In this document: positions 23,759 through 34,956 of the stretch, one piece after another
Layout: every line of letters starts with the position of its first letter
How positions within the stretch are numbered: the stretch's first letter is position 1
NCBI RefSeq assembly: GCF_905475345.1
Contig: NC_066593.1
Coordinates: 4,817,774 to 4,881,773 of the forward strand
DNA: 64,000 nt
Reading direction: 5' to 3'
DNA from: Vespula vulgaris
Taxonomy: Eukaryota; Arthropoda; Insecta; Hymenoptera; Vespidae
Program-made: the position numbers and the translations under genes
Notes under the pieces: model-generated
Told to the model about the DNA's origin: nothing
Seen by the model: the letters and a program-made list of their open reading frames with translations, nothing else
Databases searched by the model: none

Positions 23759-26120
23759 TTATGTAAACACTGAATTTTTAGTCTTTTTTACAAATTGTGT
23801 CGAGTTTTCAATCTTGATTAATGCTAATCTAAATTGTTGAAAAAACATTGATATATCATCTATAAGTTGTATCAATGATCTTGGTCTAAAAAGACTGATA
23901 TTCTGTAAATTTATATGTTCATTAATAGTTTTTAATGATGGCAATTTTTCAGTTGAAATGTGTGGATAATACGTCCATATAGTATAATAGTTAAATAACA
24001 GAGAATTATTTTGAGAATATTCAGCAAATTCTCCTACAGCACTATAAGGCAATGTGTAATACAATCTATATGATATTCTTTTAAATTTGAATTTTTCTTC
24101 ACATTCCTGAAGTTTTTGTGTGATACTATTATACACTTCTGTCATATTTTTTGAACCTTGTTCATAAAGATAAAAGTCTTTAGTCAAGCGATACTTATGA
24201 TTGCCACTACTAACATATGTTTTTTGCGTATTTTTTAAATGTAAAAGTGCAGTTGGTATGGGATATATGTATGATGTATATAAATGTATGTGTGTAAGAT
24301 GAGGTTTAGCTTTCAATTCAGCACTCATACGTAATGTTAAAGGGAAAACTCCACCTTGATGTATAAAACCATAAAACAAACATAATATGATGTTAAAAAA
24401 ATACCAAATAATTTGCAGCTTTGTGGGCTTAAATATTTTTTGTGGCATATAATTAGTTGGATTATTTTGTTTAATATGTGAGATAGTATCAACTCCAGAA
24501 ACATGATTTAATTTTGGAGCATATAAGAAAACCAATGGAAATATTACAGGTATTATAAAACGTGGTTCTTGATGAGGAAAGAAAGATAATAATGCTACAG
24601 GAATAATAAATGATGTTATCATTAAACTAACTATACTTTGTATCCGTGGTAATTCCAGCCATCTTCCTTTTAAACCACTGCAAGCAATTAATACTCATTA
24701 ACATGCATGCTATTTTTGAAAATATAAATATTATAAAATTTATAGTTTATAAAACTAATATATTTCAATTATAAATTTTTTTAATTATCATAAATATTTT
24801 CATTATTATATTAAAATATTCACCTGAATAACATCCTTGCAAAGGTAAGTAATCCAATAATTCCAAGTACATTGTATAATAGAGGTATATTTAATAAAAA
24901 ATGCAAAAAACGTGGGTGTAAACCATGATCTTCTAAATTTTTAGAATTAGCATTATATTTTAGAAAATTAAATGGTGTCACTACAAAATTATTCAAACTA
25001 ATATCCAAATTTCCTATCTCTCCCATTGTTAAGTAGCCAAAGTAAAAACTATCAACTATGATAAAGAAAATAGCAGTAGGTATGCCACAAAGAATAAAAG
25101 TAAACATTCTTAAATGAAAATGAAGCAAACCAATAGTTTTCGAACCAAGACCTCTTTGTAACCAAAAAAATATAGGAGGAAATGCAAATGCAACAAATGT
25201 TGGTCTGTTAAATATACCAATAACAGTAATAGTAGCTATCTTAAAACAATGATTTAAAGAATGTGAAGGTAATAATCTTAATAGTTTATAGTATTTAACA
25301 CGTTCCACTCCATTTTTAGCTTCATCATATTTGTTTGAAAGATAATCACTCTTTATAATGACCTAAAATGACAAAAGTTTGTTATTGTTAGATTTATTTT
25401 ATTATATATTCTAATTGATTTGTTCAATTATGTTTCCTACATTTGTTAAAATGAAATTTTATACCTTTTCTGAGTACACCATGCACTGTGAGGTATAGAA
25501 TAATAGTAAAGAAGTCAATATTAATTCAATAGAATTTGAAAATACACGTGTAGCATAAGTTAACATTACATAAGAACTTGCAAATGTAATCAATCTCACT
25601 TTATAGTTTTGGCCACACATACAACATATCTTATATAGGCAGTAATCAGATATGAATGATAAAATACATATAAAGAGTCTTGGAAAGACTATGAGATAAT
25701 ATGGTAATATTAAGGATGTACCAAAGAAATAAAATGCGTAGGGTGAAAGAATTTTTAAAATTGAATAGGAAGTGCCCACAATCATTTGTGGTATAAAAAT
25801 AGTTCGAATGGGAAATGTTGCATTATATTCCCATGGCTTGTATACATCTATGTCAAAATGATCTCCTGTAAGAGTAAACGCTTCATCGTATTTGTAATGA
25901 AAATTTGGACCTGATAAATCTACTACAATAAAAAGTAGTTACCTGATATGACTTCTATAGCTTGAAAGTACTCGTCCGGATGTATATATCCAGTTTGTGG
26001 AACAAAAGTCAAAAGAATTCTAAATATAGCTAAAATCCAATATGATTTCATCTTTCTTTTTATAGGCGAAATAGGTTTATATTCATCAATAGATCTGTGA
26101 TATTCGGTTATGTGACGCAT
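23759..26120 (-). CDS. PIGZ: GPI mannosyltransferase 4 (PIG-Z/SMP3 family, GT22)
   Basis: Four minus-strand exons (26120-25943, 25865-25465, 25362-24824, 24677-23759) give 678 aa. This is a multi-membrane-span ER enzyme of the GT-C fold. The lumenal catalytic motif HPDE is at residues 47-50 (TGYIHPDEYFQ), followed by KPWEYNATFPIRT. Other family marks are RVFSNSIELILTSLLL, FNRPTFVAFAFPP and HQEPRFIIPV at 408-413. It adds a fourth mannose to GPI precursors from dolichol-phosphate-mannose. PIGB and ALG9/12 share the fold, but the HPDEYFQ context and overall order fit PIG-Z best. It is longer than human PIG-Z (579 aa), mainly in the C-terminal tail. Confidence 0.9.
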
Positions 26121-27467
26121 TATTTTTGTGTAAGGAAATATTATGAATTAATAATTTAATAGTTATAATCCCGAAAATTGCCATTCAATCATCGAATTAG
26201 ATCGCGTATATTCAATTTGCTTCATAGTAACAAATGAATTATTTTTACATATTAGTACATCCTTTTAATAACGATATAATTTTTAGTACAACTTTATGTT
26301 AAAATTTTAATTATATCATAAAAGTTAACATTACTATATTAAATTATCAATGCTTTCTGACAATTTCATAAAAACCGCGTTCGGTTTTTTCACCGTCAGT
26401 ACTGTCAATAAATCACAGTGTTTACTCACTGTCACTATCAGTACTGCCAAGATGACACAAAGCATACACCATCATATATTACGAATAGCATGTCTCATAG
26501 TAAAAATGTAAAACTCTAGAAGACAAAAAGATAAACGTATTTATGTCACTATATTTCTCTTTTTTCCCTAGAATATATGATTGGTTTTTCCTAGGAATAT
26601 ATGAATGAATTAATGATACAATATAAAATAAGTATCATAGAAATATGTCTCCATAACGTATCACGTATTATCAAAAAATTTTTTACCTAGAGTACTGAAG
26701 ATTATATTACATTTTTTTGATTTTGAGAAAAACAAGTTTATCTTTTTGTCAATTATGGTTTTATCATTCGACAACACGTTAGGGATAAATATGTTAGCAG
26801 GGTTGCCAAGTAAATTCTCACCGAGAAAATGCATGACGTCATATTATCCCCACTATCACTTTACCTTACTCTCCCCACTCCTCACTATTCCGCTACTTAT
26901 ACCACGTGAACGAGTGTGTTTCGTCATACGCAGTTGTGCCTCCAATTTAACCTAACTTTGATAACGACTAGTACTGGTACTTTCCACCGCTACTATACGA
27001 TTTTTCCCTTGATCTGGTAACGCTGTATATAATGTGTGAAGTTGGGTACAGTTACATATATTTGTATGATAATTGGTCGTGTAAACTGAAGTGATTTACA
27101 ATAATTATAAAAAACAAAAATATTTAAAAAACAATTAAATTCTGCAACTTGTTGAAAAATTTGTGATTATAAACGGTTTGGATATACGCTACTTAATACG
27201 CGTAAGTAATTAACTGTTATCACAACAATATAACCTATACCGTATAAACTATTCTCTATAAAACCGATAAGATTTTATTACAAGGTATGTTTTTACATTA
27301 AATATAATATACTGAAATAAATGTAATTATTTTTAAACATATTATAACAATATTAATTGCGGAAATTCATATATTTAGATGTACTTTTAAATTTCTGATT
27401 AGTAGTAGATTGTAAAAATTTTGGTTTTCTGAAGTCTAATTCATCTTCATTATATTAAAGAGTTAAA
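26121..27467. promoter_or_regulatory. divergent promoter region between PIGZ and CCNK
   Basis: The head-to-head start codons are 1.35 kb apart. At 26370-26389 an 8-bp perfect stem (AAAAACCG/CGGTTTTT) has a 4-nt loop. Just after it, TCAGTACTG occurs twice (26396-26404 and 26438-26446), 42 nt apart, among further CACTG/CAGTG pieces. The CCNK 5' UTR probably begins in the GC-richer stretch near 26800-27000, with at least one upstream intron. The open frame at 26746 is not supported. Confidence 0.5.
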
Positions 27468-29211
27468 ATGCCGTGCTGGTACTATGAAAAAAAAGAATTA
27501 CGGAATACTCCATCCGTTCAAGATGGGATTGATTATGAGACAGAATGCAGATATAGAAAAGAAGGTGCTCGTTTTATAATAGACACAGGCACAAAAATGG
27601 ATTTAGGATATAATACAATGGCAACAGGCGTTGTTTATTTTCATAGATTTTATATGTTTCATTCATTTAAGAATTTTCCACGATATGTAAGTAATGTATT
27701 AATTTTATTAATGTTATTATAAATCTATTAGACAATATTACTAAACTCTGATTACTTTATTATCAAATAGGTTACTGCATGTTGCTGTTTATTATTAGCT
27801 GGTAAAGTAGAAGAGACACCAAAAAAATGTAAAGATATTATAAGAACAGCTAAAACTTTATTAACTGAACAAAAATTTATGACATTTGGGGAGGATCCTA
27901 AAGTATAACAAATATTTAAATTTATAAATTATTTTCTAAGAATTATCTAACTTTCTCATTTAATAAGATATAATATTTTATCAACATTTTTTATAGTTTA
28001 CTGCTTCTTTTTACAGGAAGAAGTGATGACTATAGAAAGGATATTATTGCAGACAATTAAATTTGACTTACAAGTAGAGCATCCATATAGTTACCTATTG
28101 AAATATGCAAAATGCCTTAAAGGTATAATTTAGCAAAGTTAAATGTATTTTAATTAATTATAAATATTCTTAAAAAATATTGTATTTATAGGTGATAAAA
28201 ATAAATTACAAAAAATGGTTCAGATGGCTTGGACATTTGTCAATGATAGGTAATAAATATTTTTATAAATCTATATAAATTGTAGTAACTTGCATCTTCT
28301 TTTCTTTTTTCTTTTTTTTTTTTAATTTACAGTTTATGTACAACATTATCTCTACAATGGGAACCAGAGATAATAGCAGTTGCTCTCATGTACTTAGCAG
28401 GAAAATTAAGCAAATTTGAAGTATTAGATTGGAATGGAAGACAACCCAAACATTTACGTTGGTGGGATATGTTTGTCGAAGATGTAACTATGGATCTTTT
28501 AGAAGGTATCTATTTGAAATATATTTGTATGATAAATTAATTATCAATTTAGTATTATACAATTATGTTAATACTGTTAATTAATAATACGTATTTACAG
28601 ATATTTGTCATCAAGTATTAGATTTATATTCTCAAGCAAATAATACCAAGCCCCCTGATTCTCCACCTGTAATACCATCTAATGAACAAAATAGAGAGAG
28701 AATTGCTCCAGCTCCTGTAGTAGAATCTGCATCAAATACACCAAATGGTAAATAAAATATAGAATAAATGCAAAAATTATGTTTTTGTATAATAATAATA
28801 TCAAAATTATCTATTTTAGTGACTCCTGGAAAAGCGACTAAAATCGAAGTACCTACAGTTGCTGCAAATGGTTGTACAGCTGCAGATACTACAGATGGTA
28901 TCAAATCTGTAGATGCATCAGCACATTTTTCGACATATCCTACAAATTTTGCTCCAGGCAGTACAACTTATCCACCAGTGTTTCCTCCAGCAAATGTTTC
29001 TGTACCTCCTCCTCCCGTAAACACTATAAACCATATTGTGCCAACAATGCACCATATTAGTTCATCCACCCCTATTCGGCCTGCACCTGGTCCAAATGCA
29101 GCTCAACCATTTCAGCCTTATCCTTATCCAACGAATGCATCGTATTTTGCACCCAATGCTTTAGTACCACCTACTAGTACTCAACGAACCTATTATCCTC
29201 CACAACCTTAA
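27468..29211 (+). CDS. CCNK: Cyclin K, partner of CDK12/CDK13
   Basis: Seven exons (27468-27686, 27771-27902, 28017-28122, 28192-28249, 28333-28505, 28601-28747, 28820-29211) give 408 aa. It opens MPCWYYEKKELRNTPS and continues with two cyclin boxes (about residues 20-260), including GVVYFHRFYMFHSFKNFPRY, LLAGKVEETPKKCKDII and LSLQWEPEIIAVALMYLAGKL. The last exon is a Pro/Thr/Ala-rich tail, a usual but fast-evolving Cyclin K feature. The complex phosphorylates Ser2 of the RNA polymerase II CTD and supports expression of DNA-damage-response genes in the nucleus. If intron 6 is retained, TAA follows two codons after the donor and a form without the tail would result. It is convergent with PSMG1, only 308 bp apart. 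Confidence 0.96.
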
Positions 29212-29519
29212 CATATACTTATTATTTTTAAGTCAAAATTACATTATTGATGTGAAAATTTCTTATAATTTATATTAGAGTTGTAGATATCATAACAATT
29301 TAGCTCTTGTAAATATTGTACATATAGCAGTAGTATTACTACTATTTCTATATACTTTTCAAATTTTACTTTAAATTTTTTTTAATTTAAATTTATATAT
29401 AAAAATTAATTTTTCTGTATTTTTATTGATTTACTTGACAAAGTAAACTCTTAAATCTTTATAGGAATAAACGATTTGTAGAAGTTCTTTTGAGAAAGTA
29501 AAAATAATGAATCAATATT
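29212..29519. other. short convergent spacer between CCNK and PSMG1
   Basis: These 308 bp of AT-rich DNA must contain both 3' UTRs, so the two transcripts probably overlap or end very close together. Nothing else was seen. Confidence 0.6.
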
Positions 29520-30571
29520 TTATATATATAGATTTCCTTTATTAAAAAAGTTCTTTCCAACAAATGTAACATTATGTAAATCCTGATTACTTATTTCTGC
29601 GAATACTTCAATAAGAGGTTCTGCAGCTATGGAATCTAACACAAAACTGTCTGTATATAAAACATAAAGAACAGACTGGTATTCCATCATTTGAGCAAAA
29701 GATAAAACTAAAAACAAATTTATATTTTGTTATTATTAATTATAACTTTAATTTTTTATTTGTAATAAAATTAGTTACTAACTTCCTGCAGCAACTCCAT
29801 ATATAATGTTTGGTTTTTCTAAGATTTCTTTGTGTGACTTGCATAGATCCTTTGCATCTTTTGTATATAAGCATCTTAGAAAAGAAGGTACATTTGGTAT
29901 GTTCCCACTCTTGTATTGTGATATGTGTCTCCAAGTTATTAAATATATACTTTTGGAAATAGACAAAATTTCGCTTATCTAAAGAAATAATAACATTTAA
30001 TATTGTATAAAATTTATTTAAAAGAAAAATATAAGAAACATTAAATACTAACCTTTATTACAAATTCACCTGCAAATTTTGTATCAAAGTTCCGTGGTAT
30101 AATACAGATATAAAGATCTTTATTAACTTGATATATTGTAGCAAGTTCTTTATTACATTTATCTTGAATAATACATATTTCCTCAGCATCATGACATAAT
30201 CCCTCTTTTAAAAAATCTGGAATACAAATCACATATAAAAAAATGGAATCGTTATAATAATTTCATATCTAATAATATGATTAGTATACACTTTTTACGT
30301 CAGTACCAATTATTATCTCTCCTTCTACTAGTATAAACTTTTTCATAGATGTGGGTTTATCCTTTAGCCAATTAATATTGACTTGCCTAAAAGTAAAATT
30401 AAATGTATAAATAGAGAAAAAAAGATTGTAACATTTTTTTAAGGTTATGTTATTGACAAGGTAAACAACTTACAGTTCTGCTTGCAATTCATCAGTTAAT
30501 TCTTCTCCTTCATTTTCATCCCAAAATGCCCGAGATGATGGAAATACAACCTCTCCAAAATAAGTAGCCAT
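29520..30571 (-). CDS. PSMG1: proteasome assembly chaperone 1 (PAC1)
   Basis: Five minus-strand exons (30571-30474, 30386-30292, 30216-30053, 29978-29783, 29707-29520) give 246 aa. The start MATYFGEVVFPSSRAF matches the animal PAC1 N-terminus. Later blocks also match in order: LITWRHISQYKS, PSFLRCLYTKDAKD, ILEKPNIIYGVAAGILSFAQ and LYVLYTDSFVLDSIAAEP. PAC1 pairs with PAC2 and holds alpha-ring intermediates of the 20S proteasome in the cytosol. Overall conservation is low, as usual for this family, so the call rests on ordered short motifs and length (human PSMG1 is 288 aa). The exon 4 donor is AGGAA|GTTAGT, chosen because it alone keeps frame. Confidence 0.85.
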
Positions 30572-31232
30572 TTTTAACGTTTAATAATTTGTTCGCTCAA
30601 AAATATCGTGTTCGTACAATGACTCGCAACTCGTATGGAATAGTCACCATTTATTACACATACATATATATGTTAATACATTCAAGTCGTGTACTTAACT
30701 TCTCTTGGTTTTTATAAAAATTATTTATTACAGATCATTATACACGTCTTTAATATAAAAAAGTATAAAATTCCTTATTGTGTTACAATGTACACATTAT
30801 GTATCATTACATAAATCTACATTTAACAATCTTCTAAAACTAATTTCTACAAATTTTATTCTTATACTTAAACATTTTTTGTTCATAATAAGCTTGAAAT
30901 AATGTTGCATTAATAATTTTCAAGCTTATATCAATGTAATATAATCAATAAACTTAAATATGACATCATATTTTTGAGATTCTAAATTTTTCGATTACAG
31001 TTTTTCTGTAACTACTTATATGTATATATATATATATATATCTATAAACATGAATTCTTCTTAAGTTTAAAATATATACTATAAAATATGAGATTATTAT
31101 AAAGATTTGTTTTATACAATAACAAACATTGTATACAGATGTCATGCAAACTCTCTTGAGATCTCAAAGTGAAACATTCTAATAAATTTTAGTATTATAA
31201 ATTAGTTTCCATATGTTACAATAAAAAAATAT
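30572..31232. other. spacer between PSMG1 and LBR (both minus strand)
   Basis: About 660 bp holding the PSMG1 promoter and the LBR 3' UTR. It is AT-rich with a TA tract at about 31023-31041. No further feature was seen. Confidence 0.55.
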
Positions 31233-33829
31233 TTAAAATACGTGATCTATAATCATATATTTTACTTTCGAGCAATATTGTTCCCAGGCATAACCATAAC
31301 GCAATTTACAACGTCTATTATCTCTTATTGCACGATGCATTAACACTATAGTGCAACACAATGGAGCATAATAAGGTAAGATTTCACTTGTCATACTCAA
31401 ACAAGATATAGACCATTGCATTATGATATCACCCAAATAATTGGGATGTCTTATATATCCCCAAAGACCAGATACTATCAATTTTTTTCCACGTGACGTC
31501 GAAATCGTTTCTAAATCTGTAAAGTAAAAAACTTGTTTGTAAAAGCCGATACTCGCATCTCATCATATCTTTATAGTTATACTTAGTTGACATACGATCT
31601 AACGCAGGAGATAATGGATTTTTTCTAAATTCATCCTTCTGAGAATTACTAATTCTGTATATAATGTATCCGATAATAAAGCTTAGGATAGGTATTACAA
31701 AGAGATAGTTTATTTGTGTTCTGCAAAGATAAGAAATGAAGGTTGAAAATATCTTGTATGTATCGTGATTATATCATAATAATATTTATGAATTACCTTC
31801 TAAACAACATGTATCTAGATAAAATAGTTGGTAGAAAAGGATAAAGTAAATGACCGACACACAGCATATATCCAGTACCTTCGTACGTAAATTCAAAGGA
31901 TGTTAAAATAGTTGATTCGTACATTAACATATCCATACCATAAAATATTTGTAAAGAGGATACTAATAATTCTGCTAAATTAATATCCTTCACGTCCAAA
32001 CTACTACTGTTTTCCAATGCTTTGATTATAACAGACAAGTTTACAATAATCTGCAAAATATAAGAATGTAATTAATAAAAGAAATAATTATTTATTATAC
32101 ATAAAAAAAAGAAAAACTATAATTACTAATCCAATCACTGAAGCACGTAATAAAATTATTTTTATGTCCAAAGAGCCAAGTCTGGGATTAATTTCTCTGC
32201 CTTGCCAGAAATTATATATAATACTATTAGTTGATGCACATATATTAAGACATGCAACAGGTGCTTTATTTGCTTTAATATATAAGAATATTGCTATAAT
32301 TGTTCCAAGAATCCATCCACTAGTACTCAATTGTAAAGAATTTTCTAAAATAAAGTCATGAAGTTTTAATTTTTTATATACACATATACTGAGTATGGCC
32401 AGTGATAATGCGGCACATAAAAATCCTAGAAAGAAAAGAGAAATTAAAAGACAATATAAATAATTTCTTTTTAACATAAATATTGCAAAAGTAATAAAGA
32501 TGTGTAAAAAATGTGATTATCATACCATTCATACGGTATTGCAATCTACCGATTTTACTTTGTTGTCCGTCGATGCACCTCCCAATTGGAATAAAAGAAA
32601 AGATAGTGAGTAGTAGTAAAAATGACATGTATCCAAAAAATGAATAAGCATTGATGTATAATTGTATATCAGTTGGTATTTCTAGATACGCTAATTTACA
32701 CATGGCTTTTGAACAAAGTAATTGTGGTGCAATTACAGTAAGAGGTAAGACAAATAAAAGAATGTAAGTCCCAAACCATCCTCCCCATTCCTGAGGTTCA
32801 TTAACTAAATTTATATTTTGTCTACGTTTTTCTAATATTATTAATTCTGATTGTGTGTTTTCTTCTACTGGTTTAGTCAAATCCTAAAATATTGTAAATT
32901 TACGTGAATCATAGCACATAAAACTTTTGTAATTTAAAAAATACAGGATGTCTAAAATAATTAAAATTTGATTGAAACTTTTTCAATCAAATTTTAATAA
33001 CATGCTATACACTTTTAAACAAGCATTTCTAAGCCATAAGTACCTGATCTCTTTGTACAGAAAAACCTCTCTCCTTCCCATCATTTATATCATGTAATCG
33101 AGATTTTCGTTCCACTGGTAAAGAAACAGCTCTATCAAAATTTCTAGTAAATGCTGTGAATTTATGTGGCGATTCCATTTTTGGTGTACTAGACATACGT
33201 ATCGATCTGCGAGATACAGCTTCAAGTTCTTTTAACCGATAATGAAGTGGCATTGTATCAGTTTGATTATCGTTAAAAGTAGAATTTCTTGTTACCGTAA
33301 TTTTTTCCTTGTTATTAATTTTTTCTGTAAAGTAATACAATCCAATTCATTTTTAATATTTAATATAAATTTATATTAATCATACATACTAATAAATGTA
33401 ATTACCAGTGGGAAACTCTATTCTGGGAATAGATACTTTGGCATATTTTGTATTGCGAAATGGAAGTTTTCTTTTATCAGCATTTGGAGATCTTGCAGGT
33501 GATCGAGCTGGTGATCGTGCTGGTGATCGTGCTGGTGATCTAGCAGGTGATCTAGCAGGTGATCTAGCAGGTGATCGTGCTGGTGATCTAGCAGGTGATC
33601 TAGCAGGTGATCTTCTAGAAGAACGACTAGTAGATGATTTTCTGCTAGGAGAATACCGTGATGGACTTTTTCTTCTTATTCTAGTACTCATTCGAACTGC
33701 ACCTCTAGTTCTTTCTAACTATATAATAAGAGAGAATTATTACTTTTATATTATTATTATCCAACCATTAATATTGTTTTAATTGTTGTAAATATTTACC
33801 ATTTCACTATTATTTATATTATGTTCCAT
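31233..33829 (-). CDS. LBR: lamin B receptor with ERG24-like sterol reductase domain
   Basis: Eight minus-strand exons (33829-33800, 33718-33406, 33324-33044, 32883-32526, 32425-32127, 32050-31797, 31720-31596, 31516-31233) give 647 aa. The N-terminal about 250 residues are nucleoplasmic and basic, rich in Arg/Ser, with ten SPAR repeats as phosphorylatable RS-type units. No Tudor domain is seen. The remainder is the multi-span ERG4/ERG24 domain of the inner nuclear membrane: NEPQEWGGWFGTY, NFWQGREINPRLGSLDIK, DEFRKNPLSPALDHLETI, LWGYIRHPNYLGDIIM, and RYGYAWEQYCSKVKYMI. LBR tethers lamins and heterochromatin. Several positions conserved in active C14-sterol reductases are changed, fitting insects that cannot make sterols. 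It heads away from HSF2BP. Confidence 0.94.
32961..32997. repeat. 17-bp perfect inverted repeat in LBR intron 3
   Basis: The arm 32961-32977 is perfectly complementary to 32981-32997, with a 3-nt CTT loop. It is preceded by TACAGGATGTCTAAAATAAT, which resembles the ends of insect repeats. It lies in the 159-bp intron between LBR exons 3 and 4. Confidence 0.85.
33489..33608 (-). repeat. LBR: coding minisatellite, 10 x 12 bp (SPAR)n in LBR
   Basis: Ten in-frame copies of a 12-bp unit each encode Ser-Pro-Ala-Arg. Two synonymous versions alternate (with AGA or CGA for arginine), mixed in blocks. This suggests expansion by unequal exchange or slippage with selection for the peptide. Copy number is likely variable between individuals. 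Confidence 0.95.
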
Positions 33830-34956
33830 GATTTTTATTTTTTATAATTTGTATATGCGTATACAATTATGTGTATATGTATATATATATAAATATATCT
33901 ATATATATTTATATCACTTTTATTCCAGGTTTATAATTTTTTATAATAATATTTAATTATTACGCAGGTACCTTGTTTGTCCTATTAAAAATATATTTAT
34001 AATCAGTCACAAGAAACTGTGGTCAACTTGAAAGTATTGTCTTACATAATATTCACATCTATTAATATAACGTCTTTTATTATAAAAAATAAACGAACCA
34101 ATTGATAATGGAAACAAAATTAATGAAATATGGTAACAATATTTTGATAATGACAAGATATTGACTTTCCAAATTGTAAGGAATATCAAAATTGAATTAA
34201 GCGGCAAAACTTGAATCGACGTTTAACGGCTTTTGAGATGAAACGATGATATTTAATAACTTACGTATATTTTCTAGTGAAATAGTAATAGTTTTATCAT
34301 CGAATCCACGACGTTGTAAAAATAATAATTCTTTTATAAATCACAAGGTTATAATTAACACTATCTTTTTGCATCATAACATTGAAACGCGAAAACCACA
34401 CGCTGAGTATTCTGAAAAATATATAATAAAGACCACGCGAAGTCCAATGTCCGTTAGTTGCGTGTTCACAAATGTACTATCTTTTACGAATTTTAATGGA
34501 GTATCTATGAAACAGCCAATAAAAATCAGAGAATTTTCAAATATTATATTTCATAAAAATTCTTATCAAGAATAATTAATTTTTTTTTATAGTTATCGTG
34601 GTGCTTAGTGAATAAGATACTAAAACCATGCCATACACAACATTAAATTAATGTTATAAATCATTGTCGCTGATTGGTCAGATTTAATTCAAATTTAACT
34701 CAATATATATCGAACGCACCTATCATCTTCCAGAGTGAATATTACCGTACATGATAGATTTAAACGATTTTTTATTTGGCATCTTATTATTTTATAACCT
34801 TATTTTTCTATTTTGAGATTAAATATAATAAAGATATATAAACGCGAACTTAATCTTAATGTTAAGTAAAAATTAAAGATGTGGATATTCGTTGGTATGC
34901 TTTAAATTTTATTAAAATAATCGATCAATTTTGGACAAAAAGGCATTAATTAAATA
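33830..34956. promoter_or_regulatory. divergent promoter region between LBR and HSF2BP
   Basis: The head-to-head start codons are 1.1 kb apart in AT-rich DNA, with a TA tract near 33870-33915. No convincing TATA box or known motif stands out. Open frames at 34007-34207 and 34246-34575 are not protein-like. Confidence 0.45.

Noticed and set aside
26746..26955. 69-aa + strand frame upstream of Cyclin K
   Set aside because: No homology, no splice link to Cyclin K, and it lies in promoter/5' UTR DNA.
33408..33782. 124-aa + strand open frame with GDRAGDLAGDLAG repeats
   Set aside because: It is the antisense shadow of the SPAR minisatellite of LBR.
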